This document shows, piece by piece, positions 1-6,534 of a stretch of DNA of 11,349 nucleotides (positions within the stretch are counted from its first letter, which is position 1; the number at the start of each line of letters is the position of its first letter). The position numbers and the translations under genes were made by a program. The stretch lies in NCBI GenBank assembly GCA_963925675.1, contig CAWUSW010000099.1, positions 1 to 11,349 on the forward strand. Reading direction: 5' to 3'. The notes under the pieces were generated by a model, which worked only from the letters and a program-made list of their open reading frames with translations, made no database searches and was not told the DNA's origin. Source of the stretch: Eutrophocola sp963925675. GTDB taxonomy: Bacteria; Pseudomonadota; Gammaproteobacteria; Pseudomonadales; Pseudohongiellaceae.

Positions 1-102
1 CATCAGCAAAAATCCCAGATAGCCCAACACTGCTCCGGCGATGGTTCCCGCAATCGCCTTCACGTAATTTGGTCGAGCAAACGTCTGTTCAGTTTGGTTC
101 AT
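1..102 (-). CDS. N-terminal fragment of an unrecognised membrane protein
   Basis: The reverse strand is open from an ATG at 100-102 to the window edge, giving 34 codons. The translation begins MNQTEQTFARPNYVKAIAG and continues into a glycine- and alanine-rich hydrophobic stretch (about residues 16-34) with GxxxG-like spacing. This looks like the first transmembrane helix of a small membrane protein with a cytoplasmic N-terminus. No convincing Shine-Dalgarno sequence precedes the ATG (ACCACC sits directly upstream). I do not recognise the family. Its start lies only 12 bases from the point where rluC homology begins, head to head with a gene that has lost its 5' half. The neighbourhood is therefore abnormal, and this piece may belong to another locus or another genome. 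The fragment is short, so its coding status is uncertain. Confidence 0.4.
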   Translation of the reverse strand, partial: MNQTEQTFARPNYVKAIAGTIAGAVLGYLGFLLM

Positions 103-114
103 GGTGGTTATTAA

Positions 115-501
115 GTGGATGCCCCCTTATTAAGGCAGGAAGCCAGCAATGGTGAGCGCTATGTGGTGGTCTCGACAGAAGGTAAAACAGCTCTGACTCA
201 CTTTGCCATACTCGAACGATTTGCAGATGCTACATTAATCAAGGCAAGCCCGAGTACAGGGAGAACGCATCAAATCCGTGTCCACACGCAATTAACCGGC
301 TGTCCCATCATCGGTGATGCAAAATATTCTCGGGATACATCAAGAAAACAGTTTGCAGACAGGGGAATTAAAAGACTTTGCCTCCATGCTGCGCAATTAA
401 GCCTTGCACATCCTGAAAGCGGGCAGCAACTTACTGTATCCGCGCCCTGGGATACCCAGTTTTCCGCAGCTGTCAGTCTCTTGCGGCAAGCAGGGGATTA
501 A
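115..501 (+). pseudogene. rluC: 5'-truncated 23S rRNA pseudouridine synthase RluC (C-terminal part)
   Basis: The 128 codons match the C-terminal part of RluC, which in full (about 320 residues) converts uridines of 23S rRNA to pseudouridine. The family motif GRTHQIRVH is at residues 49-57 and the late LCLHAA motif is present. The N-terminal S4 RNA-binding domain and the HRLD segment carrying the catalytic aspartate are both missing. A stop codon (TAA, 112-114) lies directly upstream in frame, so the nominal GTG at 115 is simply where homology begins (VDAPLL, matching the interior of RluC). No ribosome binding site is seen. The product could not be catalytic. Its location next to maf/yceF is the normal rluC position in gammaproteobacteria. 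It ends tail to tail with maf, overlapping by 29 bases. Either the gene is genuinely broken or the sequence upstream is a chimeric join. Confidence 0.75.
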
Positions 502-1063
502 GCCCTTCCTTTCTCAGCAGGCTTACCAGGGCAATCAGTGGCAAACCCAGCAAGGTATTGTAATCACTGCCATCAAGAGCCTCGAACAGGGTAATACCGG
601 CTTCTTCAAGCTTGAAACAGCCGGCACAATCCAGCGGTTGGTCCAGGCGAATATAGGCCGTTATCTCTTCATCGCTTAAGGATCGAAATTTGACCCGGTA
701 TGACTCCACGGTGGCGTGTTCCTTGCCATTTGCGGAATTAATAAGCGCAAGCCCAGTTTGGAATTCTACCCAGTTCCCGGAACACATTTTCAAATGCTTA
801 AAGGCAGCTTCTGCATTAGGGGGTTTACCCAGAATCAAACCCTGTAGTGAACAGGCCTGATCAGAGCCAATTATCAGGCTATCGGGGAATTTTGTAGCTA
901 CGGCGCGTGCCTTTTCTACAGACAATCGTGCAACAAAATCTACTATTGATTCGTCGCTTAAGGGGCTTTCATCTATTCCAGGAGTGCAGCTGGTAAATGG
1001 CAGACGCAGCTGCTTGAGAATTTTAATACGGGTAGGGGAGGAAGATGCCAAAACAAGATTCAT
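473..1063 (-). CDS. yceF: Maf family nucleoside triphosphate pyrophosphatase (YceF type, 7-methyl-GTP pyrophosphatase)
   Basis: The 196-residue protein has the full Maf/HAM1-like fold signature: an N-terminal LVLASSSPTR phosphate-binding motif (residues 3-12), DESP at 31-34, and GSDQ with the presumed catalytic aspartate D68. Late motifs CAGCFK and GITLF and the LVGLPLIAL-type segment (here LLGLPLIAL) follow. These match the YceF subgroup, described as a house-cleaning pyrophosphatase acting on 7-methyl-GTP, rather than the YhdE/dTTP subgroup. Length equals that of E. coli YceF (about 194). The ATG at 1063 puts the LASSSP motif at the usual distance from the N-terminus. Upstream there is only a weak TTGGAT as ribosome binding site, so translation may be weak or nearly leaderless. 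The gene is convergent with the rluC remnant and divergent from yceD, as in many gammaproteobacteria. Confidence 0.93.
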   Translation of the reverse strand: MNLVLASSSPTRIKILKQLRLPFTSCTPGIDESPLSDESIVDFVARLSVEKARAVATKFPDSLIIGSDQACSLQGLILGKPPNAEAAFKHLKMCSGNWVEFQTGLALINSANGKEHATVESYRVKFRSLSDEEITAYIRLDQPLDCAGCFKLEEAGITLFEALDGSDYNTLLGLPLIALVSLLRKEGLNPLLAARD

Positions 1064-1074
1064 AACAATCCAAG

Positions 1075-1080
1075 TATAAT
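1075..1080 (+). promoter_or_regulatory. Candidate -10 element for yceD-rpmF
   Basis: A perfect TATAAT lies 70 bases before the yceD start, in the divergent maf-yceD spacer. No good -35 hexamer is present 16-18 bases upstream, and there is no extended -10 TG. The assignment rests on the hexamer and the position. The same bases read in reverse give TATACT (1078-1073), so a minus-strand -10 toward maf is also possible. Confidence 0.35.
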
Positions 1081-1131
1081 CAATGAGTTTCAGGGGAAAA
1101 ATGGTTAATTTCTTTGACAGGAAGGCCCTTC

Positions 1132-1161
1132 ATGCCTATCATGCGCGCCTATGTCAATTGA
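1132..1161 (+). other. Possible 9-codon leader peptide overlapping the yceD start
   Basis: ATG 1132 opens a nine-codon frame (MPIMRAYVN) that ends at TGA 1159-1161, inside the first codons of yceD. It has the best ribosome binding site in the area, AGGAAGG at 1119-1125 (spacing 6), while yceD's own ATG at 1151 lacks one. Translation of the small frame could deliver ribosomes to yceD by coupling. It could equally be coincidence; conservation would decide. Confidence 0.25.
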
Positions 1162-1744
1162 GCCGTTTCCAGAGCGTGTGTTGCCGCGCAAATTGTGTAA
1201 CAGGAATGCTTCAATTAATAGCACTTTACCTCTAGGTAAACTCCTGCGCTTAAGTGAGTACCTGTATGATGATCAAGGACAGGTTGAGGTAAGTTTAAGC
1301 TTTGACAGGGATGAGGCGGGATTTTGCTCAATCTCCGGCAGCGTAAAGGCAGACGTCAATATGGCATGCCAGCGCTGTCTTGAAGCAACTGCGATAAATC
1401 TTTTATCCGAGATCGCAGTTAAAGTCGCTGACAGCGATTCGGATGCAGAGAAGATTTCAGAATCCAGCTCTGATCCGCTTGAGAAACTTGAAGTGATCCT
1501 GTGTGACGAAGGTGAACTGGACTTGTTGTCGCTGATAGAGGATGAGCTGATACTGAGCTTGCCCATTGTTGCCAGTCATGGCAATGAAGATTGCAGCAAG
1601 GATTTGAACATCATTCATGATCAGGCCCGGGAAGAGCAGAAGTCAACTGACAGCTCACTTGGCAATCAGTCTTCAATTAAAGGGCTGGAAGCACTGGAAA
1701 AGCTTAAACAAGAGCTTAAAAAGAATACTGAACAAAACGACTAA
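1151..1744 (+). CDS. yceD: YceD/DUF177 family protein linked to 23S rRNA accumulation
   Basis: The 197-residue protein belongs to the DUF177/YceD family. The family is nearly always encoded beside rpmF and has been linked to 23S rRNA accumulation or ribosome assembly; a biochemical activity is not firmly established. The diagnostic CQRC motif is at residues 73-76. A DLLSLIEDELILSLPIV segment (about 124-140) and a downstream His/Cys pair (H143, C148) match the family pattern, with the cysteines possibly binding metal. The protein is somewhat longer than E. coli YceD (about 173 residues). The extra length is an acidic serine/aspartate-rich stretch at about 94-108 and a charged, probably helical C-terminal tail. 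ATG 1151 is the only in-frame start after an upstream stop. A strong AGGAAGG at 1119-1125 sits too far from it and instead suits a small overlapping frame at 1132. rpmF follows after 24 bases. Confidence 0.88.
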   Translation: MSIEPFPERVLPRKLCNRNASINSTLPLGKLLRLSEYLYDDQGQVEVSLSFDRDEAGFCSISGSVKADVNMACQRCLEATAINLLSEIAVKVADSDSDAEKISESSSDPLEKLEVILCDEGELDLLSLIEDELILSLPIVASHGNEDCSKDLNIIHDQAREEQKSTDSSLGNQSSIKGLEALEKLKQELKKNTEQND

Positions 1745-1768
1745 CAGAATACAACCGAGGTAAGAACC

Positions 1769-1948
1769 ATGGCCGTACAAAAAAGCAAAGTTTCACGATC
1801 CAGACGCGGCATGCGTCGCAGTCACGATTCACTTGGCACAGCGACTATTTCAACTGATGCCGAAACGGGTGAAAGACATCTGCGTCATAACATGACTCCT
1901 GATGGCTTTTACAAAGGCAGACAGATCGTTCGAAATAACGAAGACTGA
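1769..1948 (+). CDS. rpmF: Large ribosomal subunit protein bL32
   Basis: The 59-residue product begins MAVQKSKVSRSRRGMRRSHD, the near-invariant start of proteobacterial bL32. It ends with the GERHLRH and DGFYKGRQIV segments equivalent to E. coli GEKHLRH and DGYYRGRKVI. This is the form without zinc-binding cysteines, so it is not the zinc-ribbon paralogue used to sense zinc status. bL32 sits in the 50S subunit near the peptidyl transferase region. The start is supported by a GAGG at 1757-1760 about 8 bases upstream, and the length is within two residues of the E. coli protein. It follows yceD by 24 bases, the classic yceD-rpmF pair, and is closed by the hairpin at 2006-2040. The plsX gene that usually comes next is absent. 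Confidence 0.97.
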   Translation: MAVQKSKVSRSRRGMRRSHDSLGTATISTDAETGERHLRHNMTPDGFYKGRQIVRNNED

Positions 1949-2005
1949 ACCTTTTCCCTGCTGCACTAGCTGCGGAAAGTGGAAGATATAGTTATAGGTA
2001 TTATA

Positions 2006-2040
2006 GAAAGCAGCCCCATTAAGGCTGCTTTCTGTTTTTA
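2006..2040 (+). terminator. Rho-independent terminator after rpmF
   Basis: A perfect 10-base-pair stem, GAAAGCAGCC (2006-2015) with GGCTGCTTTC (2023-2032), encloses a seven-base loop and is followed by TGTTTTTA. It would end the yceD-rpmF transcript 58 bases after the rpmF stop. It implies that fabD, 47 bases downstream, needs its own promoter or read-through. Confidence 0.85.
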
Positions 2041-2087
2041 TAGTCCGGGGAACCTCTGATTAGTTACCCACAAGGGGAATAAACCCA

Positions 2088-3020
2088 ATGAATCCAAGTC
2101 ACACAGGTTTTATTTTTCCAGGACAAGGTTCCCAGAAAGTCGGCATGCTTGCTGATCTTGCAGCGGGACATGCTCAGGTCATTGAGACTTTTACCCAGGC
2201 AAGTGATGTGCTTGGTTATGACCTCTGGGCCCTGATACAAGGCGGCCCTGAAGGCGATCTTGCCAAGACTGACATCCAACAACCCGCTATTTTAACTGCC
2301 TCAGTCGCTATCTGGCAGCTCTGGAAGGCAAAGGGTGGCTTTGATCCGGCGATCATGGCAGGCCATAGTCTGGGCGAATATTCTGCACTGACATGTGCAG
2401 GAGTACTTTCCTTTACCGACGCTGTTGGCCTGGTTCAGAAAAGAGGTCAGTATATGCAGACTACCGTGCCGATCGGCGAAGGGGGTATGGCTGCTATTGT
2501 TGGACTCGATGATGAAAAAGTAGTCTTTGCCTGTGCACAGGCAAAAGAAGGTGAAGAAGTAGCCGCAGTTAATTTCAACTCACCGGGACAGGTCGTTATT
2601 TCAGGGCACACCAATGCTGTTGCCAGAGCCAGTGAGCTTTGCAAGGAAGCCGGTGCCAAAAGGGTACTGCCTTTACCGGTAAGCGCACCATTTCACTCAA
2701 TTCTGATGAAACCAGCTGCTGAGAAGTTCTCTCTCGATCTGAAGGCCGTTCAATTCAATTCTCCTCAAATACCCGTTATACAGAATTATGGTCTGGAAAG
2801 TGTCTCTGACCCCGATCAGATTCGGCAGAATCTGGTTTCCCAGATCTACAATTGCGTCCCTTGGGTGGACACCATCAATAAATTTTCGGATCTCGGTATC
2901 ACGCAGGTAGCTGAATTTGGGCCAGGACGAGTACTGGCTGGACTTAATAAGCGGATTCAACCGGAAATGGCTGTCATGACGGTTAATGATTGTGCCAGCC
3001 TGCTGGATGCTTTGGCTTAG
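2088..3020 (+). CDS. fabD: Malonyl-CoA:ACP transacylase
   Basis: FabD moves the malonyl group from malonyl-CoA onto acyl carrier protein, supplying the extender unit for cytoplasmic type II fatty acid synthesis. The 310-residue length is typical. The N-terminal oxyanion-loop motif PGQGSQ is at 11-16. The nucleophile elbow GHSLGE has S94 as the acyl-bearing serine, and R119 (KRGQYM) is the malonate carboxylate-binding arginine. H203 in APFH completes the catalytic pair, and a late EFGPGRVLAGL motif is present. The ATG at 2088 is well placed behind AAGGGGA (2072-2078). It is the first gene after the rpmF terminator and lies 32 bases before fabG. No convincing sigma-70 promoter could be defined in the 47-base spacer. 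Missing plsX and fabH upstream are the only oddity. Confidence 0.97.
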   Translation: MNPSHTGFIFPGQGSQKVGMLADLAAGHAQVIETFTQASDVLGYDLWALIQGGPEGDLAKTDIQQPAILTASVAIWQLWKAKGGFDPAIMAGHSLGEYSALTCAGVLSFTDAVGLVQKRGQYMQTTVPIGEGGMAAIVGLDDEKVVFACAQAKEGEEVAAVNFNSPGQVVISGHTNAVARASELCKEAGAKRVLPLPVSAPFHSILMKPAAEKFSLDLKAVQFNSPQIPVIQNYGLESVSDPDQIRQNLVSQIYNCVPWVDTINKFSDLGITQVAEFGPGRVLAGLNKRIQPEMAVMTVNDCASLLDALA

Positions 3021-3052
3021 TCCACGCCCCTAACATTAAAAGGACAGTTCCC

Positions 3053-3796
3053 ATGAATGATGAAACAAAAAAAATAGCCCTGGTGACAGGTGCAAGCAGG
3101 GGTATTGGTAAAGCAATCGCCCTTGAACTGGGTAAAACTACCATTGTCCTGGGAACAGCAACATCCGAGGCGGGCGCAGAAAAAATTACTGCCTATCTGT
3201 CTGAAGCAGGTATTACCGGTAAAGGTTACTGCCTGGATGTCTCTTCAGAAGAGTCTGTTGCCGAGTTTACCAAAAAGGTCCAGGACGAGTACGGCAGTGT
3301 CAATATTCTGGTCAACAACGCCGGTATTACCCGAGACAACATACTGATGCGTATGAAGACCGATGAGTGGGATCAGGTTATTAATACTAATCTGAGTTCA
3401 ATTTTCCGCATGACTAAAGCAATGGTCCGGGGTATGACCAAAGCCCGGTGGGGACGCATAATAAGCATCAGCTCCGTAGTAGGTTCCAGCGGTAACGTAG
3501 GCCAGTCCAACTATGCTGCAGCGAAAGCGGGACTTGAAGGCTTTTCCAGGGCATTGGCTATGGAAATAGGATCCAGAGGAATTACCGTGAATGCGGTTGC
3601 TCCGGGATTTATAGACACTGATATGACCCGTGAATTATCAGAGGAACAAACAGAAAACCTGCTCAGCAAAATCCCACTGAGTCGCTATGGGAAGCCAGAA
3701 GAAATAGCATCTGTAGTGGCATTTCTTGCGTCAGATCAAGCCGGCTACATAAGTGGTGAGACAGTCCATGTAAACGGTGGTATGTATATGAACTAA
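3053..3796 (+). CDS. fabG: 3-oxoacyl-ACP reductase
   Basis: FabG reduces 3-oxoacyl-ACP with NADPH in the first reductive step of each elongation cycle. This 247-residue short-chain dehydrogenase has the nucleotide-binding TGASRGIG (12-19), NNAG (88-91), and the catalytic set S141, Y154 and K158 in the SNYAAAKAG context. These residues sit three later than in E. coli FabG. The C-terminal GETVHVNGGMYM matches canonical FabG closely, which separates it from the many other short-chain dehydrogenases. The start at 3053 is chosen because it follows AAAAGGA (3038-3044) and gives the usual N-terminus. The frame is open 63 bases further upstream, but that would add 21 unrelated residues overlapping fabD. 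It is probably cotranscribed with fabD (32-base gap). A 229-base AT-rich gap follows before acpP. Confidence 0.97.
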   Translation: MNDETKKIALVTGASRGIGKAIALELGKTTIVLGTATSEAGAEKITAYLSEAGITGKGYCLDVSSEESVAEFTKKVQDEYGSVNILVNNAGITRDNILMRMKTDEWDQVINTNLSSIFRMTKAMVRGMTKARWGRIISISSVVGSSGNVGQSNYAAAKAGLEGFSRALAMEIGSRGITVNAVAPGFIDTDMTRELSEEQTENLLSKIPLSRYGKPEEIASVVAFLASDQAGYISGETVHVNGGMYMN

Positions 3797-4025
3797 AAGC
3801 CGTTAATATCAAACCGGAGCGGGAAAAACAAGGATTTTCCCTAGGTTAAAATTAAAGGTTTTTTAACATTACATAATTAATTAAGTTACGGTAAACTGCG
3901 CTCAACATCGGTTCATAAACCATTAACAAATTGTCCATTTATTGAGTTTATTGCTTTTTTATTATTTTAAAATATTCATTATTTACTTATAAAAATAACT
4001 ATTGTTACCAGGAGCTAGGAATAAT
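3797..4025 (+). promoter_or_regulatory. AT-rich fabG-acpP spacer, probable acpP promoter region
   Basis: This 229-base stretch contains no credible gene. Its first part holds two weak inverted repeats: GGGAAAA/TTTTCCC (3821-3841) and GTTAAAA/TTTTAAC (3845-3867). They may slow or partly end the fabD-fabG transcript. From about 3860 to 4000 it is strongly AT-rich, and several TTG- and TATA-like hexamers occur (for example TTGCTT at 3951 with TATTCA at 3973), none clearly best. acpP commonly has its own strong promoter because ACP is very abundant, so a promoter is likely here but cannot be pinned to a position. Confidence 0.45.
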
Positions 4026-4259
4026 ATGAGTAGCGTTGAAGAACGAGTAAAGAAGATTGTCGCCGAACAGCTTGGAGTTAAAGAAGAAGAAGTAAATATT
4101 GGATCATCTTTTGTTGAAGATCTGGGAGCTGACTCTCTTGATACTGTAGAACTTGTAATGGCCCTGGAAGAAGAGTTTGAAACTGAAATTCCTGACGAGG
4201 AAGCTGAAAAAATTACAACAGTTCAACTGGCTATAAGCTATATAAACGATCACCTGTAA
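4026..4259 (+). CDS. acpP: Acyl carrier protein
   Basis: The 77-residue acidic protein is the carrier that holds growing acyl chains as thioesters during fatty acid synthesis and delivers them to lipid synthesis enzymes. Serine 37 in the GADSLD motif is the 4'-phosphopantetheine attachment site. The following acidic helix (TVELVMALEEEF) is the recognition helix contacted by FabD, FabG and FabF. Length and sequence are close to E. coli AcpP. ATG 4026 is preferred: it follows AGGAG (4010-4014) and TAGGA (4016-4020), and gives MSSVEERVKK, the canonical N-terminus. An upstream in-frame TTG at 4002 would add eight unrelated residues. It is bounded by a long AT-rich upstream spacer and a strong terminator, consistent with a separate abundant short transcript. 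Confidence 0.98.
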   Translation: MSSVEERVKKIVAEQLGVKEEEVNIGSSFVEDLGADSLDTVELVMALEEEFETEIPDEEAEKITTVQLAISYINDHL

Positions 4260-4293
4260 TTCAAGGTTTTAGTTTAAGGTTCTGAGAATAATT

Positions 4294-4333
4294 AAAGCTA
4301 CTTCCGGTATGCCCGGGAGTAGCTTTTTTATTG
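4294..4333 (+). terminator. Rho-independent terminator after acpP
   Basis: AAAGCTACTTCCGG (4294-4307) pairs with CCGGGAGTAGCTTT (4313-4326), a 14-base-pair stem with a single G-U pair and a five-base loop. A T-rich tract follows and overlaps the arm. It lies 34 bases past the acpP stop and would set ACP expression apart from fabF and the genes beyond. Confidence 0.85.
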
Positions 4334-4377
4334 GGCGGATTTTAGATAAGGTATATTTTAATAATCTATCTTCGTCG

Positions 4378-4407
4378 TTGTTTAAACACAAAATAATTCA
4401 GTATAGT
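4378..4407 (+). promoter_or_regulatory. Candidate sigma-70 promoter for the fabF-pilZ run
   Basis: TTGTTT (4378-4383) and TATAGT (4402-4407) are separated by 18 bases. The -10 matches the consensus at five of six positions; the -35 matches only its TTG. They lie between the acpP terminator and fabF, where a promoter is needed, and predict a leader of about 30 bases. Confidence 0.4.
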
Positions 4408-4442
4408 TAACCGTCAGGCATTTAGTTCCAGAGGATTTCCAA

Positions 4443-5681
4443 TTGTCCAAAAGAAGAGTAGTAATTACCGGGATGGGGGCAATAACCCCATTAGGCAACA
4501 GTGTCCAGGAAACCTGGGAAGGCTTGAAAGCTGGTAAAAGTGGTATTTCTGAAATAGATCAATTTGATGTTTCCGCCTACAGCACGCGGTTCGGCGGCCT
4601 GATCAAAAATTTTAACGTCGAAGATTATATGCCTTTAAAAGAAGCCCGCCGCATGGATGAATTTATTCATTACGGCATTGCAGCCGGAAAGCAGGCAATA
4701 ATTGACGCCGGATTAGCCGATGCAGGTTACGCACCTTTACGCGTCGGAGTCGCCATTGGCTCCGGTATCGGTGGCATCACAAACATTGAAAACACTGTTG
4801 AGTTAATTAGAACCAGCGGACCGCGTAAGGTGTCCCCATTTTTCGTGCCTGGCTCAATAATCAATATGATCTCCGGCTCTCTGTCTATTGAGTTTAATCT
4901 TCAGGGGCCAAATATTGCCATCTCCACAGCCTGCACAACAGGGACACATTGTATTGGCATGGCAGCCAGGATGATTGCCTATGGCGATGCTGATGCCATG
5001 GTTGCCGGCGGCGCAGAAAAATCAGTTGCCAAGGCCGGCCTGGCGGGCTTCTGTGCAGCTCGCGCTTTGTCTACACGCAATGATGATCCACAACGAGCCA
5101 GCAGACCCTGGGATGCTGATCGGGACGGTTTCGTTTTAAGCGATGGCGCCGGCATCCTGGTGCTTGAAGAATATGAAGCAGCTAAAAAACGAGGAGCCAA
5201 TATACTCGCTGAAGTAGCAGGTTTTGGTATGAGCGGGGATGCCTACCATATTACCTCACCTTCGGAAAATGGAGCTGGGGCAGCTGCCTGCATGAAACAT
5301 GCTCTGGCCGATGCTGGTCTCAATGGTGATCAGCTTCAGTATATTAATGCACATGGCACTTCCACTAATGCCGGTGACCAGGCTGAAACCATGGCAATCA
5401 AGAGTGTCTTTGTCGAACACAGCAAGCATCTTGCCATTAGCTCAATCAAATCCATGCTTGGTCATTCTCTGGGGGCCACAGGTGCCATTGAAGCTATCTT
5501 CTCCATCAAGAGCTTATTGGAAAACATTGCGCCACCAACCATTAATCTTGAACAGCCTGGTGAAGGCTGTGATCTGGATTATGTACCTAATGTCGCCCGA
5601 GACATTCCAATGGATGCGGTCATGAGCAATTCCTTCGGCTTCGGCGGTACCAACGGCAGCCTCATCTTTAGCAGAATCTGA
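4443..5681 (+). CDS. fabF: 3-oxoacyl-ACP synthase II (KAS II)
   Basis: FabF condenses malonyl-ACP with acyl-ACP, extending the chain by two carbons, and in gammaproteobacteria is important for converting palmitoleate to cis-vaccenate. The 412-residue length is standard. The active-site cysteine is C164 (STACTTG), with H304 (NAHGTST), K336 (SIKSMLGH) and H341 completing the Cys-His-His set and its lysine. A GFGGTNGSLIF C-terminal motif is present. The N-terminus SKRRVVITGMG matches E. coli FabF only if translation starts at TTG 4443, which sits seven bases behind GAGGA (4431-4435); no ATG fits. The rare start may lower translation. It lies downstream of the acpP terminator and its TGA overlaps the GAGGAA ribosome binding site of pabC. 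Confidence 0.97.
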   Translation: MSKRRVVITGMGAITPLGNSVQETWEGLKAGKSGISEIDQFDVSAYSTRFGGLIKNFNVEDYMPLKEARRMDEFIHYGIAAGKQAIIDAGLADAGYAPLRVGVAIGSGIGGITNIENTVELIRTSGPRKVSPFFVPGSIINMISGSLSIEFNLQGPNIAISTACTTGTHCIGMAARMIAYGDADAMVAGGAEKSVAKAGLAGFCAARALSTRNDDPQRASRPWDADRDGFVLSDGAGILVLEEYEAAKKRGANILAEVAGFGMSGDAYHITSPSENGAGAAACMKHALADAGLNGDQLQYINAHGTSTNAGDQAETMAIKSVFVEHSKHLAISSIKSMLGHSLGATGAIEAIFSIKSLLENIAPPTINLEQPGEGCDLDYVPNVARDIPMDAVMSNSFGFGGTNGSLIFSRI

Positions 5682-5691
5682 GGAAATAATA

Positions 5692-6534
5692 ATGTCTGTC
5701 AATGGCTCAGACCAGGACACCATTGCCATCAATGATCGAGGCTTTGCCTACGGTGATGGGGTTTTTGAAACTATTCTCATCCATGGGCATCAGCCGGTTC
5801 TGATTAATGCACACCTTGATCGACTTGAGCACGGTGCAGAAAGATTAAAGATCCCGTTAAATCGCAAGTTGCTAGAGCAAGAAATTTCACAACGCTCCAC
5901 CGATTTCCCTGTTCAGGGAGTGTTAAAAATTATAGTAAGCAGGGGACTTGGCGGAAGGGGATATCGCCCCGCTAATAATAATGACACAACCCGCGTTCTC
6001 AGTTTTCACATCATGCCTGATTATGGCGACCAGTCTGCTGAGGCAGGTGTGGATGTTTTTGTTTGTCAGCAGCGCCTGGCAATCCAGCCCTCCCTGGCAG
6101 GTATTAAACACCTGAATCGACTTGAACAGGTGCTGGCTTCACAGGAATGGCCAGAAGGTAATTTCATGGAAGGCATAATGCTCGATATGAATGACAATGT
6201 TATTGAAGGGACCCGCAGCAATATATTCTGGGCGGAGTCCGGACAACTTTATACTCCTTCTCTGGATCAGTGTGGTGTTGCCGGAATTATGCGTAATTAT
6301 TTGAGCGAACATATTGATGGCGTTCTTGAGACTGGAGAGTGTTCGCTGACCAGGCTTTTAAATGCGGATGAAGTTTTTCTCTGTAACAGTGTTTTTGGTG
6401 TCTGGCCGGTGAAAAATATATTCTCTGCTGGCGTGGTTTCCATGTTTGCTGTTGAGCCGGACAATCGAGTTTTTTACCACCGTGCCAACAATCTATTCAC
6501 TGATTTGCTGAAGAACCCTGATGCAGCTAAATAA
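5692..6534 (+). CDS. pabC: Aminodeoxychorismate lyase (class IV PLP enzyme)
   Basis: PabC releases pyruvate from 4-amino-4-deoxychorismate to give 4-aminobenzoate for folate synthesis. The 280-residue protein has the fold-type IV aminotransferase pattern: NDRGFAYGDGVFET near the N-terminus (14-27), the PLP-binding lysine K139 in the GIKHLNRLEQ motif, and the IEGTRSN cofactor-binding segment (171-177). The GIKHLNRLEQVLA context and its place between fabF and mltG favour PabC. The EGTRSN motif is also shared with branched-chain and D-amino acid transaminases, so activity on another substrate is not excluded by sequence alone. ATG 5692 follows GAGGAA, which overlaps the fabF stop. The 3' end overlaps mltG by 14 bases, indicating translational coupling. 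Confidence 0.92.
   Translation: MSVNGSDQDTIAINDRGFAYGDGVFETILIHGHQPVLINAHLDRLEHGAERLKIPLNRKLLEQEISQRSTDFPVQGVLKIIVSRGLGGRGYRPANNNDTTRVLSFHIMPDYGDQSAEAGVDVFVCQQRLAIQPSLAGIKHLNRLEQVLASQEWPEGNFMEGIMLDMNDNVIEGTRSNIFWAESGQLYTPSLDQCGVAGIMRNYLSEHIDGVLETGECSLTRLLNADEVFLCNSVFGVWPVKNIFSAGVVSMFAVEPDNRVFYHRANNLFTDLLKNPDAAK

Noticed and set aside
404..679. Plus-strand open frame across the end of rluC and maf
   Set aside because: It overlaps the well-supported maf coding sequence on the opposite strand and has no recognisable domain; it is an antisense shadow.
1769..1948. Possible frameshift near the 3' end of rpmF
   Set aside because: Careful codon-by-codon reading gives a continuous frame ending GRQIVRNNED and a normal stop; no shift is present.
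3821..3867. Two inverted repeats as a definite fabG terminator
   Set aside because: Both stems are only seven mostly A-T pairs with long loops; they are too weak to call as a separate terminator.
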